A DNA stretch of 64,000 nucleotides. Source: an uncultured Clostridia bacterium. Lineage in GTDB: Bacteria > Bacillota > Clostridia > Christensenellales > Borkfalkiaceae. Made by a program: the position numbers and the translations under genes. The stretch is from contig CAJOMP010000002.1 of NCBI GenBank assembly GCA_905235785.1, positions 1 through 64,000 on the forward strand, read 5' to 3'. This document shows, one piece after another, positions 30,014-40,545 of the stretch; position 1 is the first letter of the stretch, and each line of letters starts with the position of its first letter. The notes below the pieces were generated by a model. That model ran no database searches, was not told the origin of the DNA, and saw only the letters and a program-made list of their open reading frames with translations.

Positions 30014-31090
30014 TTATTTTATGTCGGCTATTATTTTTTCCATTTCGGGCAAAAGCCTTTCCATATCGCTCACGAGTTTAAACTGCGTTCTCGCTCTGTC
30101 GAGATTGTGATTTTCGCGAGATACTCTGAAATACTTGTCGCCGTCGATATAATCGCCCAAAAAACGCATACCGCACTCGTAAGTCATTAAAATCGAACTG
30201 AAAGCAAGTTGATTTTTCTCCGCCTGCGTTATCCCGTCGCCTATTGCGGTAAGATAGCCTTCCGCAAAAGCCTTAAAAAGATTTATATCGAAATTGACCC
30301 TTGATAAGTCGGTGTCGTCTTCCGTAGACGTATTACAGCCGAAACGTATCGAATCCCCGAAATCGTAGCACAAACTCCCCGGCATAACGGTGTCAAGATC
30401 GATAACCGCAATACAATTTCCCGTTTTTTCGTCAAACAGAACGTTGTTTAATTTGGTATCGTTATGCGTAACGCGCACGGGTATCTTTTTTGCGGCAAGC
30501 AGCGACGTTATTCTATCGCAATAACCGCTCCTTTTAAGCACGAAGTCTATTTCTTGCTGAACGTTCTTCGCCCTGCCGCTCGCGTCTTTTTCGAGCGAAG
30601 CCATAAAATCGCGGAAACGTTTTTCGGTGTCGTGGAATTTAGGTATGCTTTCGTAAAGTTTCGTAGCGTCAAACTCCGCAAGAAGATTTGCAAAAGTGCC
30701 GAAAGCCTGCGCGCATCTGTAAAAATCATCGGCGTTCTCTACAACCTGATAAGAAATTCCGTTTATAAAACGGTAAATTCTGTAATACCCGTCGGAAGTT
30801 TGAACAAAAGATTTACCGTCGTTTGTCTTGACCACGGTTAGGCACTCTTCGTCAGGGTTGCCGCCGCGCTCCGCAGTTTTATTTCTTATAAAATCGGTAA
30901 CGATAGTAATATTGTGCATCAATTCCGCAACGTTAAAGATTTTATCGTTGACGCGTTGAAGAATGTATTTTTCGGAACTGTCCGAAAAAGTCAAAACCAT
31001 AGTTTCGTTAATGTGCCCTTCACCGTATGGAGCGCACGAAGGATTTTTGCCGTTAAAAGAATAATGTTTTATAATTTCAGATAAATTCAT
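30014..31090 (-). CDS. Phosphotransferase/kinase (APH fold, N-acetylhexosamine 1-kinase-like)
   Basis: GEGHINETMVL, RVTHNDTKLNNVLFDEKTGNCIAVIDLDTVMPGSLCYDFGDSIR. Confidence 0.87.
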   Translation of the reverse strand: MNLSEIIKHYSFNGKNPSCAPYGEGHINETMVLTFSDSSEKYILQRVNDKIFNVAELMHNITIVTDFIRNKTAERGGNPDEECLTVVKTNDGKSFVQTSDGYYRIYRFINGISYQVVENADDFYRCAQAFGTFANLLAEFDATKLYESIPKFHDTEKRFRDFMASLEKDASGRAKNVQQEIDFVLKRSGYCDRITSLLAAKKIPVRVTHNDTKLNNVLFDEKTGNCIAVIDLDTVMPGSLCYDFGDSIRFGCNTSTEDDTDLSRVNFDINLFKAFAEGYLTAIGDGITQAEKNQLAFSSILMTYECGMRFLGDYIDGDKYFRVSRENHNLDRARTQFKLVSDMERLLPEMEKIIADIK

Positions 31091-31268
31091 AGAAGTTTTC
31101 GTCCGAAAAGCGTGATAGAAGTATTATATCACAGGATACATAAATTTGCAACTGTTATTAAAATTTTGTATCGTTTCCTTTAAAAAGCGCAAGACGAAAC
31201 GATTTTTACTGACAAAAGCCCGCAACTATGTTAAAATATAAAAAAATAAAATACGGAGGTGAACGGTC

Positions 31269-31460
31269 ATGAAGGCAAAAGTACATAAGGACATTTGCAT
31301 AGGTTGCGGTATGTGCGAAAATATCTGCCCCGAAGTTTTTAAAATCGGCGACGACGAAAAGGCTGTCGTGATTTCGGAAACGACCGTGGCAACGTACGAC
31401 GAAGTTAAAGACGCTATGTTAAGTTGTCCGGTAGCGGCAATCAGCGAAGAAGAAATCTGA
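31269..31460 (+). CDS. Small [4Fe-4S] ferredoxin
   Basis: CIGCGMCENICPEVF ... SCPVAAI. Confidence 0.93.
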   Translation: MKAKVHKDICIGCGMCENICPEVFKIGDDEKAVVISETTVATYDEVKDAMLSCPVAAISEEEI

Positions 31461-31488
31461 CAAACCGCAACGAAAACGCAACAAAAAC

Positions 31489-31518
31489 GCGAGCCCGATT
31501 TTATTAAATCGGGCTCGC
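31489..31518. terminator. Bidirectional terminator
   Basis: gcgagcccgattttattaaatcgggctcgc. Confidence 0.75.
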
Positions 31519-31537
31519 GAAATTTTGTGCTCTATTT

Positions 31538-32695
31538 TTATTCTTCGGCAAAAACGTTGTCTTCGGATATTTTGTCGAACAGTTTCATCGCGTTTAACAC
31601 CGCAACGTCCATATTTATATATTTATAGTCCGCAAGTCTGCCTAAAAGATACAATTTCTTATATTTTGCCGCTTCGCTTTTGTATTGACCGTACAGCGCG
31701 CAATTGCCTTCCGTGGGTATCGGATAATAAGGCATATCCGATTTTTTGCACTTTTTAGAATACTCTTTGACGATAACGGTTTTATCTTTCTTTTCGCACG
31801 TGAACTTGGTAAATTCGGTTACGCGGGTGAATTTATGGCTCGTAGTATAATTGACGACCGCCGCTTTCTGGAAAGAAGAACGGTTAAGAGTTTTGAATTT
31901 GAATTTAAGCGTTCTGTACGGAAGCGCGCCGAATTTATAGCCGAAAATTTCTTCTACCCTACCCGTATAAACGACTATGCCGTCAAACTCTTTGCCTTCG
32001 AGATATATTTTGCCGTCGGCAAACGAAAAGATTTTTTCCGCGTCGGTATTGAGTTTTAAGCGTATGTGCGGGTGGCGCAACATATTCGTTATCATTTCCG
32101 TAAAACCCTTTTTCGGCATAAACTGGTAAGCGTCGGTAAAATACCTGTCTTCGTACGAAACGTACACGGGAACTCTGCTCATAACCGCTTCGCCCAAGTC
32201 CTCCGGTTTCATTTTCCATTGTTTTTTGGTGTATTTATAAAAAATATTGTTATAAACGTAATCGGCGAACTCGCGAATTTCCGCGTTTTCATGTTCTTTC
32301 AATTGCAAGATAGACACTTGTTTGTCGAGTCCCACTTCGTCGACGAGAATTTTATAAATTCTTTCCGCCTTGGACTTTGAAAAACACGCGAAAAGCGACG
32401 TAAGGTTAAACGGAACGGGAACTAATTTGCCCTTGATATTAGCGAGAACCCTGTGTTCGTAAGCGTTCCACTCGGTAAAACGGGATAAAAAGTCGAAGAC
32501 TTCTTTTTCCTTGGTATGAAATATATGCGGGCCGTAAGGTTGAACGGTAATGCCGTTTTTATCCACATAATCGTATGCATTGCCGCCTATTGTGGCGCGT
32601 TTATCCACAACGGTAACGTCTTTACCGCTGTCGGCAAAAAGCCGCGCGATCGTCGCGCCGGAAAGCCCCGCGCCAACAACAATAATTTTATCCAT
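31538..32695 (-). CDS. glf: UDP-galactopyranose mutase
   Basis: VVGAGLSGATIARLFADSGKDVTVVDKRATIGGNAYDY, GPHIFHT, C-terminal GRLADYKYINMD. Confidence 0.96.
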   Translation of the reverse strand: MDKIIVVGAGLSGATIARLFADSGKDVTVVDKRATIGGNAYDYVDKNGITVQPYGPHIFHTKEKEVFDFLSRFTEWNAYEHRVLANIKGKLVPVPFNLTSLFACFSKSKAERIYKILVDEVGLDKQVSILQLKEHENAEIREFADYVYNNIFYKYTKKQWKMKPEDLGEAVMSRVPVYVSYEDRYFTDAYQFMPKKGFTEMITNMLRHPHIRLKLNTDAEKIFSFADGKIYLEGKEFDGIVVYTGRVEEIFGYKFGALPYRTLKFKFKTLNRSSFQKAAVVNYTTSHKFTRVTEFTKFTCEKKDKTVIVKEYSKKCKKSDMPYYPIPTEGNCALYGQYKSEAAKYKKLYLLGRLADYKYINMDVAVLNAMKLFDKISEDNVFAEE

Positions 32696-32772
32696 CTTTT
32701 ACTCCTTATAAAACCGACTTGCGCCAAAGTTTTATTTCTTCTTGCTACTAACTTGACGGTTTTTTACGACCG

Positions 32773-33948
32773 TTATTTTAGGCGGAGTTCCTTCACGAAC
32801 TCCGCGATTTTATCCGTCGCCGTTTTAAGCGCGTCCATAGAATACGCGTAAGAGCAACGTATGTAATATTTTCCGAATTCACCGAAAGCCGACCCGGGGA
32901 CTACCGCCACGGACTTGTCGCATAAAAGGCGCGTGGCGAATTCTTCGCCCGTGATCCCCGTGTTTTTAACGCACGGAAAAACGTAAAACGACCCTTTCGG
33001 TTCAAAACATTCGAGCCCCATGCGGCGGAATACGCCGAGCATAAACCGTCTGCGCCTGTCGTATTCTTCACGCATCTCCGTAACAGCGCCGAAACCTTCC
33101 TGTTTTCCGAGTTTCAGAGCGGCAAGCGCCGCGTGCTGAGAAAAAATAGGCGCGCAAATCGCCGCGTATTGATGAATTTTCAGCATCGCCTGAAAAACGG
33201 CGTTCGGCGCGCAGGCAAACCCTATACGCCAACCCGTCATTGCGAACGATTTTGAAAATCCGCCTATAAGTACGACTCTGTCGGCAAGTTCCGGAAAAGA
33301 CGCTATCGAACAATGCTTTTCGTCGTAAGTCAGTTCGGCGTAAATCTCGTCCGAAATAACGAGAAGGTCGTGCTTTAAAATTATCGGAATTATTTTTTCT
33401 ATGTACTCTTTTTCCATTATCCCGCCCGTAGGGTTGTTAGGATACGGAAATATAAGCGCTTTCGTTTTCGGCGTTATTACTTTTTCGAGATTTTCGGGCG
33501 TTAATTTAAATCCGTTGTCGCCGCTTGTCGGCACGGAAACAGGTTTCCCGCCTATAAGTTCCACGATAGGCCCGTAAGAAACGTAACTCGGGTCGGGAAT
33601 TAAAATCTCGTCGTCTTCGTCCACTACGGCGCGGAGCGAAATATCTATCGCTTCGCTGGCGCCCATGGTTATAACGATATTTTCCTTATCGAAAAACACG
33701 TTAAAGCGGTCTTTTAAATATTCCGAAATTTCCGCGCGGAGTTCTACAAGACCTTTATTCGACGTATATTGCGTGTATCCGCGTTTGAGCGCGGAAATAC
33801 CCGCGTCGCGTATATACCACGGCGTTATGAAATCCGGCTCGCCCACACCGAGAGATATAACGTCTTTCCGCCCCGCGGCTAAATCGAAAAACTTACGTAT
33901 GCCGGACGGTTTAACGCGTTTTGCCCTTTCAGATACAAAATCTCTCAT
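32773..33948 (-). CDS. Class I/II pyridoxal-phosphate aminotransferase
   Basis: ISLGVGEPDFITPWYI, FPYPNNPTGGIM, VLIGGFSKSFAMTGWRIGF. Confidence 0.93.
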   Translation of the reverse strand: MRDFVSERAKRVKPSGIRKFFDLAAGRKDVISLGVGEPDFITPWYIRDAGISALKRGYTQYTSNKGLVELRAEISEYLKDRFNVFFDKENIVITMGASEAIDISLRAVVDEDDEILIPDPSYVSYGPIVELIGGKPVSVPTSGDNGFKLTPENLEKVITPKTKALIFPYPNNPTGGIMEKEYIEKIIPIILKHDLLVISDEIYAELTYDEKHCSIASFPELADRVVLIGGFSKSFAMTGWRIGFACAPNAVFQAMLKIHQYAAICAPIFSQHAALAALKLGKQEGFGAVTEMREEYDRRRRFMLGVFRRMGLECFEPKGSFYVFPCVKNTGITGEEFATRLLCDKSVAVVPGSAFGEFGKYYIRCSYAYSMDALKTATDKIAEFVKELRLK

Positions 33949-34436
33949 GCCTGAATTATTTCTCTTTTGTTCGGTTCGTCGGGACGGGTGATCTGCCCTT
34001 CGATTTTATATTTTTTAAGTATGAAATGCGTAGCAACGCCGACTATTCCGTCTAAAACGGACAGTCTTTCCGCCACGAACTTCGCGATAGCGCCGATATC
34101 GTTGCCTTCTACGAAAACGGCAAGGTCAAAACCGCCGCTCATAAGATAAAGGCTTTTAACTTCGGAAAAATTACAGATTTCTTCCGCGCAGGATTCAAAT
34201 CCTTTGAGTTTCTGCGGCGCGACCTTTACTTCGATAAGCGCCTGCACGTTTCTCTCGTGCAAAACTTCGGTATTTAAAATTGCGGCGTATTTGACGACCG
34301 TTTTGGTTTTTTCAAGTTCTTCGACCGCATTTTTAACGTCCGTTTCGTCAGCGCCCAGAATATCCGCCATTTCGGCATAAGAATAACGGGCGTTTTCGCC
34401 CAAAAGTTTAAGCACGTTTTTCGCAAGTTCGCGCAT
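33945..34436 (-). CDS. Lrp/AsnC-family transcriptional regulator
   Basis: N-terminal HTH ARYSYAEMADILGADETDVKNAVEELE plus RAM-like domain; overlaps aminotransferase start. Confidence 0.88.
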   Translation of the reverse strand: MRELAKNVLKLLGENARYSYAEMADILGADETDVKNAVEELEKTKTVVKYAAILNTEVLHERNVQALIEVKVAPQKLKGFESCAEEICNFSEVKSLYLMSGGFDLAVFVEGNDIGAIAKFVAERLSVLDGIVGVATHFILKKYKIEGQITRPDEPNKREIIQA

Positions 34437-34664
34437 TTAGCCACCCCCGCGCATTTATTGCCTAACGGAAATATCATAAAAATGATACTAATTCCATTTT
34501 AGCGATATACATATATTTTATACTTTTACACGACATTTGTCAATTACATAGCCTTATTTTTCCACGGCAATAATGATTTTTGCAAACTATCCCCCGCCGC
34601 CACCGCGCCATAGGTTGCGTATTTGTTCCGTTTATGGTACAATATGCGAAAGGAGCGTTCGGTT

Positions 34665-34925
34665 ATGGTAAGAATTTGGGCAAAAATAATGAAAAACGGT
34701 AAGATAATAAAACAATTCGTGTACGAACGCGAAGGGCTTACCGATTACTCGCTTTTTTTCGATTACGTAAGGGATATTTGCGAAAAACTCGACTGCCCCA
34801 CACCGGTACTTATCAAAACGCATCTTTTTAATTACGCGAAGTACAATAACGTAAAATTTAAAGCCGACGACTTTGTGGAAAAAATAAATTTCGATAAACT
34901 GATACTTGAAAACGCGCTGTTATAA
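34665..34925 (+). CDS. Small protein of unknown function
   Basis: MVRIWAKIMKNGKIIKQFVYE...; upstream aggagcg RBS. Confidence 0.65.
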   Translation: MVRIWAKIMKNGKIIKQFVYEREGLTDYSLFFDYVRDICEKLDCPTPVLIKTHLFNYAKYNNVKFKADDFVEKINFDKLILENALL

Positions 34926-34959
34926 TTTCAGCGCGTTGATTTTTTTCTTTAATATACGG

Positions 34960-35735
34960 CTACACTTCCGACTTTTTGCTTGCCGCAAACCCCGCCCATA
35001 TAAACGCCGCGGCGTAAACAGCAGACAGCGCGGCGCAAAGCGCGATCTTTTTATCCGCTACGCCGATATTTGAAAGTATTGTCGTAAAAGACGGTAGCCA
35101 AATATCGGCGATAGTAAAGTCGTTTAATTTCAGCGCGGAATCCAAAAGCGACAGCACGAGCGAAACGAGCATAGGCGCTATTATACAGGCGGCGATAGAA
35201 CCGCCGAGTTTTTTTATAAACGCGCTTATCGCAAAATACATAGTAGCGCCCGCGACCACGGCAATATATTGTATCGCCAAAAGCAGGATTATTCTGCCGC
35301 CGCTCTCACTTATTCCGAACAGCGCCGCGCCTAAAATCGCGGATACCGCAACCGCCGCAAAGAACATAATACTCGTAGTAACGACGATATAAATAAGTTT
35401 AGCAAAATAAAAACTTTCGCGCGAATATCCGCGCGCATAAACGTTTTTGATTACCTGACTTTCATAATCCCCGCACACGATAATCGCCGTAAATATCGCC
35501 GACAGCGTCGAAAACATACTCGCGGAAACCACTCCGAGCACAGTTCCCGCGCCGGTAATCGCGATGCTTTCGCCGTCCATAGCGTCCGCTACGGCGTCTA
35601 TCTCGCTTGCAAGACTTTCAAGCAGTTTGGACATAACCGCGGAAAGAACGACGAGCGCCACCATAATAGCGAGAATAACGTAAAATGATTTTTGCCTTTT
35701 TAATTTACGGAATTCAAATTTTAACAAATCTTTCA
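34960..35735 (-). CDS. ABC-2-type transporter permease
   Basis: MKDLLKFEFRKLKRQKSFYVILA start and multiple TM segments; follows ATPase gene. Confidence 0.87.
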
Positions 35736-35737
35736 TA

Positions 35738-36625
35738 TCACTTTCCCAGCCTTCCGATAAAAAAGTCCTCGAACGAAACGCTTTCGTTTTTAAGTTCGTA
35801 AACCCTGACGCCCGCATTTACCAACTTTTCGTTTACCTCCGAAACGTCTTTTACGTCCGAAGAAACGTCGACGGTGTTGCCGTCAGTATTAAATATCAAA
35901 TCGGAAAATTCCGCCCGTAAAACCGCCGCCGCCTTTGCGCCGTCGTCCACCGTGATTTTTAGCGCGGCGCGGCTTTTTTCCGCCAACTCGCTTGCGGAAA
36001 TTTCTTCCAACACGCCGTCTTCCGCTATTCCGTAGTTAGTTGCGATTTTGCCGAGTTCGTCAAGAATATGACTTGAAATCATAAACGTTACGCCTTTACT
36101 GTTGAGATTGCGTATAAGGTCTCTCATTTCCTTTATTCCCGCGGGGTCGAGCCCGTTTATCGGTTCGTCTAAAACGAGCAGTTCGGGTTTGCCGAGAAGG
36201 GCTATCGCTATGCCTAACCGCTGTTTCATACCGAGCGAAAAAGAACCGACTTTTTTCGCGCCCGTGTCGCCTATGCCGACTAAATCCAAAATATGCTTTA
36301 TATCGTCTTCGGAAGTTTCGGCAAGATAAGAAAATCTTTTCATATTTTCAAACGCCGTTTCGTTTTTATAAAACGCCGGCGTTTCGATAAGCGAACCTAT
36401 CTTTTTTCTTTCGGCGTTTAAATTTTCGCTCCCGAACAGTTTTATACTGCCGAAATCGGGTGTGGCAAGCCCTAAAATCAGGCGCATAAGCGTTGTTTTA
36501 CCCGCGCCGTTTTTACCGATAAGCCCGTAAATGTCGCCCTTTTTAACGTGCACCGACATTTTGTTTACGGCGAATTTTTCGCCGTATTTTTTGGTAAGCG
36601 CGTCGGTTTCGATAACGTACTCCAT
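35738..36625 (-). CDS. ABC transporter ATP-binding protein
   Basis: LIGKNGAGKTTLMRLI, SLGMKQRLGIAIALLGKPELLVLDEPINGLDP. Confidence 0.96.
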   Translation of the reverse strand: MEYVIETDALTKKYGEKFAVNKMSVHVKKGDIYGLIGKNGAGKTTLMRLILGLATPDFGSIKLFGSENLNAERKKIGSLIETPAFYKNETAFENMKRFSYLAETSEDDIKHILDLVGIGDTGAKKVGSFSLGMKQRLGIAIALLGKPELLVLDEPINGLDPAGIKEMRDLIRNLNSKGVTFMISSHILDELGKIATNYGIAEDGVLEEISASELAEKSRAALKITVDDGAKAAAVLRAEFSDLIFNTDGNTVDVSSDVKDVSEVNEKLVNAGVRVYELKNESVSFEDFFIGRLGK

Positions 36626-36708
36626 AATTTCCCCTTTTAAGAGTAATACCGTTCGGATATTCCCCGAACGGTATCATTATAAACTATACAGAATATTTTT
36701 GCAACACT

Positions 36709-38301
36709 TTACATTAAAAGCATGCCTTCTTCGGAATTTATGACTTTGAACATTTCCACTTGTCTACCCGATATAGCGTCAATATACACGTAATAAACGT
36801 CGCCGTCCATTTCTCCCGAAAATTCGTAACACAGCCTTTCCGAACTCTCGCCCGTGGGAACTATCGCGAGCCGCGCGGTGTTAACTTCGATATCGTCAGA
36901 AACCTTGGCTCTCGCTTCCGCTTTTGAAAGCGCGGGAACGCCTACCGTTCTTTCCGTATGATTAGTGTAATAACCCGTCGCTTCAAACCCTATTACCATA
37001 CCCGTTTCGGCGCAGACGCGCACTTTGACGAGATCGGGATAAATTATCGCGCCTTTAAGTTCCGGCGCAAAGTTTATCGTGTAAACGTTATTAGAAAGAT
37101 TTATCCATACGACTTTCATATTTTCAATACCCGTTTTGCCGATAAACGCCAGCGCTTTTTCGGTCGCCGCGGTTTCGCCGTAGTTTACCGCGCCGCAACT
37201 GCCCGAATACGAGAACATTATCATTTTACCGCCCGTTTCCGTTATTTGCGCGTAGATTATATCTCCGTTGATTTCGCCCTGCACCCCGTAAGCGGGAATC
37301 CTGCCCGTGCTTTTACCCGTAAATTCTACGTTTTTCGGACTGTACTCTGAAAACGTTGAATTAAAAATATCTTTCGCTTCCGCCTCGGTTATACGCCTGC
37401 CGTCAAGTCCTTTGATTTCAAGGCTGTCTCTGCCGTCCGAAAAAGGCCCGTCGTAAATGAGTTCGGGATATTCTACCGAAAGTTCCTGTAATTCGTCGAG
37501 ATTTTTAAGCACCGAATTGCCTTCGAACTTTCTGCCGATATCCGCAAATTCAAAATCTTCGCCCATATCTTTCATAGCCGCTTGAAGAGCGTTTTTAAGA
37601 GCAAGGTTCGCTTTGTACAGGTTTTTAAGGTTTTCGTAATCGGCAGTCGACGGTTTTTCGCCGCGTATAAGTTTTTTATTGAGATATTTTGCGTAGTCGC
37701 CGACCTGATTTACGATTTTCGTCGTATAAAACTTGTTTTCGTCTTGTATCGGCAATTGTTGCAAATTGTTTTCCGCGAGTTCGCTGTTCACCGCAAGGTC
37801 GACTAAATACGTCTGCATAGCGCCGCTATCTCGCGTCGCAAGCGTCTTTGAAAGGTTCAAATCCATATTGTCCACTTGCACCACCGTGTCGTAAAACGAC
37901 TTCCTGTAAGCCGTTTCAATCACGTCGGTATTTTTCTGCGGCATAAAAGTAGAAGATATTAACACCGCCGACAGTATTACCGTCGTTATACCGAGCGAAA
38001 TCACCGCGGCGATAAGTCCGCCGTTTTTACCGCTTTTATGCCCGTTCTGTTGTTGCCGTTCTTTATTTAATCTCTTCCGCTCTTTACGCACATATTCGCG
38101 CTGTTCTTTTATTTCCGCGCGCCGTCTTGCCTTTTCCCTTCGCGCCGCCGCCCTTTCTTTATAGCGTTCTGCGCGAAGATGCTCTTTTTCAAGTTGTTTT
38201 TGCGTTTTCATATCTTCTTTTGCCGCGGCAAAATCGCGCCTTGCGCTTGCCGAAACAAAATCTTTTTCCTGTTCCGAAACAAAATTTTTATCTTCCATCA
38301 T
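36709..38301 (-). CDS. ypeB: Germination protein YpeB
   Basis: Internal PepSY-like repeats, DLNLSKTLATRDSGAMQTYLVDL and FSDGRDSLEIKGLDGRRITEAEA; directly downstream of sleB. Confidence 0.88.
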   Translation of the reverse strand: MMEDKNFVSEQEKDFVSASARRDFAAAKEDMKTQKQLEKEHLRAERYKERAAARREKARRRAEIKEQREYVRKERKRLNKERQQQNGHKSGKNGGLIAAVISLGITTVILSAVLISSTFMPQKNTDVIETAYRKSFYDTVVQVDNMDLNLSKTLATRDSGAMQTYLVDLAVNSELAENNLQQLPIQDENKFYTTKIVNQVGDYAKYLNKKLIRGEKPSTADYENLKNLYKANLALKNALQAAMKDMGEDFEFADIGRKFEGNSVLKNLDELQELSVEYPELIYDGPFSDGRDSLEIKGLDGRRITEAEAKDIFNSTFSEYSPKNVEFTGKSTGRIPAYGVQGEINGDIIYAQITETGGKMIMFSYSGSCGAVNYGETAATEKALAFIGKTGIENMKVVWINLSNNVYTINFAPELKGAIIYPDLVKVRVCAETGMVIGFEATGYYTNHTERTVGVPALSKAEARAKVSDDIEVNTARLAIVPTGESSERLCYEFSGEMDGDVYYVYIDAISGRQVEMFKVINSEEGMLLM

Positions 38302-38314
38302 TATCCCCCCCTTA

Positions 38315-39001
38315 TCATTTGGCAAAAACGTGATTGCCGATAGTTACGGTTGTGGTTCTCGAAAATATCCATTGACTTGTCGCCGTTCTCGGATTATAGT
38401 AATAGATCGCGCCGTAAGTCGGGTCCCAACCGTTCATTGCGTCCTGCGCCGCCTTTTTAGCGTTTGCGTCCGGCGACAGATTTATCTGTCCGTCGGCGAC
38501 CGCCGTAAACGCGTAACTCTGATATATTACGCCCGCCATCGTGTTGGGAAAAGAAGAACTCTTTATCCTGTTCATAACGACCGCGCCGACCGCTACTTGT
38601 CCCACGTAACTTTCACCGCGCGCTTCGCCGTAAATAAGACGGGCTAACAGATTGACGTCGCTGTCGCTGTAAGACGAAGTCGCCCCCGACGACGAAGACT
38701 TGATGCCGAGCGCGGCAAGCGTTTTAGCCCCAACTATGCCGTCAACTGTAAGTTTGTTCTTTTTCTGAAAGGATTTGACGGCCGCGGTCGTTTTCGCTCC
38801 GAAAATGCCGTCTACCGCGCCCGTATAGTAGCCCCAGTTTTTAAGTTTTTGCTGTATCGTCTTGACCGTTTCCCCCTTACTGCCTTGTTTTATCACCGCG
38901 GCGTACGCGCTTTGGGGAGTATATCCCGCCGCAATATTTACCGAAAACACCATTGCCACGGCAATAAGTAACAGCGCTATTATTTTAATTGATTTTTTCA
39001 T
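38315..39001 (-). CDS. sleB: Spore cortex-lytic enzyme SleB
   Basis: Signal peptide, peptidoglycan-binding repeat, hydrolase domain LLARLIYGEARGESYVGQVAVGAVVMNRI. Confidence 0.93.
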   Translation of the reverse strand: MKKSIKIIALLLIAVAMVFSVNIAAGYTPQSAYAAVIKQGSKGETVKTIQQKLKNWGYYTGAVDGIFGAKTTAAVKSFQKKNKLTVDGIVGAKTLAALGIKSSSSGATSSYSDSDVNLLARLIYGEARGESYVGQVAVGAVVMNRIKSSSFPNTMAGVIYQSYAFTAVADGQINLSPDANAKKAAQDAMNGWDPTYGAIYYYNPRTATSQWIFSRTTTVTIGNHVFAK

Positions 39002-39012
39002 AAAACGTCTCC

Positions 39013-39540
39013 TTATTTTATCGTAAAGTTCTTTATAATTTCCAGAAGTTTGCTCCTATATACGTATTTTGTCCCCGCGCCCGTAAAACAAAGCGGCGGG
39101 TAGACTACGCACCACCAGTTGTCGCCTTTGCCGCTGCCGAGTTCTATAATAAGAGCGTCGTAAAACCCCTGTTCAAGCGTAAAATTACCGTAATTTCTCG
39201 TCGGGAAATTTTCCGTATTGATTTTAGCGCGGGACTTATAGTCAAACCCCTGTTCAGAAAGAACTTTATCCGCCACCGCTTCTATACCCGACAGGTTTAA
39301 CGTAATCGCGTTTTCCGCTTTTTGTTTTGTGTCGCACTCGCAGATAATAGGCGCAAGATAATCGACGACCGCGTCTTTTACCTTGTATTTTACCGCCTGC
39401 GCCTGCTCTTCGTTGGAATCGGCGCGGATATGTATCCTTAAATATTCGGTATGAGTAACGTCTTGACGCTTTGCGTTTACCGCAAACGCCGACAAAAGTA
39501 TTATGAGACACAACGTAAAACTTATGCAGATTTTTTTCAT
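39013..39540 (-). CDS. spoIIR: Stage II sporulation protein R
   Basis: LRIHIRADSNEEQAQAVKYKVKDAVVDYL; NFPTRNYGNFTLEQGFYDALIIELGSGKGDNWWCVVYPPLCF. Confidence 0.95.
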   Translation of the reverse strand: MKKICISFTLCLIILLSAFAVNAKRQDVTHTEYLRIHIRADSNEEQAQAVKYKVKDAVVDYLAPIICECDTKQKAENAITLNLSGIEAVADKVLSEQGFDYKSRAKINTENFPTRNYGNFTLEQGFYDALIIELGSGKGDNWWCVVYPPLCFTGAGTKYVYRSKLLEIIKNFTIK

Positions 39541-39682
39541 TTATTTTACCGCCTTATAATGAGAATATACGGATTATGTCCTTATTGTGTAATTTTTATA
39601 CGGTAATCGCGGCGGTTTTTAAAAACCGCCGCGTAAAAAAAAGAAACCCGAAGGTTTCTTTAATAAAGTCAATTTATTATTT

Positions 39683-40525
39683 TTACAGTGTTTCGGCTTT
39701 AATGAGCCTGTCGCCGTATTCCGAAAACAACTCTTTATACACTTTATCCCTTTCCCTTTTGGTCTTATAAATGCCGTAAACCGCCGAACCGCTACCCGTC
39801 ATCACCGCCGCGCCGTATTTTTTTAATCTTTCGAGCGTATTCTTTATTTCCGGCAAAAGGCTCGCCGAACTCTCAAACAGGTCGTTTTTAAGCACGGTAA
39901 AGAAATTATCCGCGTCGTCTTCTTTCAAAAGGCTTACCGCCGCCGAAGTGTTTTTCGGATACAGTTTGCCGATTTTATCGTAATTTTTATAACTTTCCAA
40001 GGTCGAAACGCCGCTTGTTGCAGTTACTATAAGAACGTAAAATCTGCGTTTTACTCCGCTTATGCTCTCAACCTTTTCGCCCCTGCCGCGCATCACGGCA
40101 TAGCCGCCTTTAAGCATATACGCGACGTCGCTGCCGAGCCCGCTCGCAATCTGCGAAAGATCTCGGCTTATCCCGTAAAGTTTCGCCATACCGAGAAGTA
40201 CGCCCGCTATATCCGCCGAAGAACTGCCGAGCCCCGCGCCTACGGGGATATTCCTTTCTATAACGATTTCCGCGCCGCCGACGCCGAATTCCTTTCTGAA
40301 ACTTTCCGCCGCGAAATACGCGTTGCTGTTCTTCTCTTTTACGCCGACGTTCATACCGCAGAACGATACGCTTATCACGTTTTCTTTGCGCGCTCTTATT
40401 CGCACGGTGTCGTAAACATCGACGGACGCGACGAGCGATTCGAGAAGATGATAGCCGTCGCGAGTGCCTTCTATATCGAGAGTAAGATTGATTTTAGCGG
40501 GTATCCTGATTTTTACTTTTTTCAT
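39683..40525 (-). CDS. ispE: 4-diphosphocytidyl-2-C-methyl-D-erythritol kinase
   Basis: IPAKINLTLDIEGTRDGYHLLES, NIPVGAGLGSSSADIAGVLLGM, MTGSGSAVYGIY. Confidence 0.95.
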   Translation of the reverse strand: MKKVKIRIPAKINLTLDIEGTRDGYHLLESLVASVDVYDTVRIRARKENVISVSFCGMNVGVKEKNSNAYFAAESFRKEFGVGGAEIVIERNIPVGAGLGSSSADIAGVLLGMAKLYGISRDLSQIASGLGSDVAYMLKGGYAVMRGRGEKVESISGVKRRFYVLIVTATSGVSTLESYKNYDKIGKLYPKNTSAAVSLLKEDDADNFFTVLKNDLFESSASLLPEIKNTLERLKKYGAAVMTGSGSAVYGIYKTKRERDKVYKELFSEYGDRLIKAETL

Positions 40526-40545
40526 TTGTTAAAAATTATTGCCTT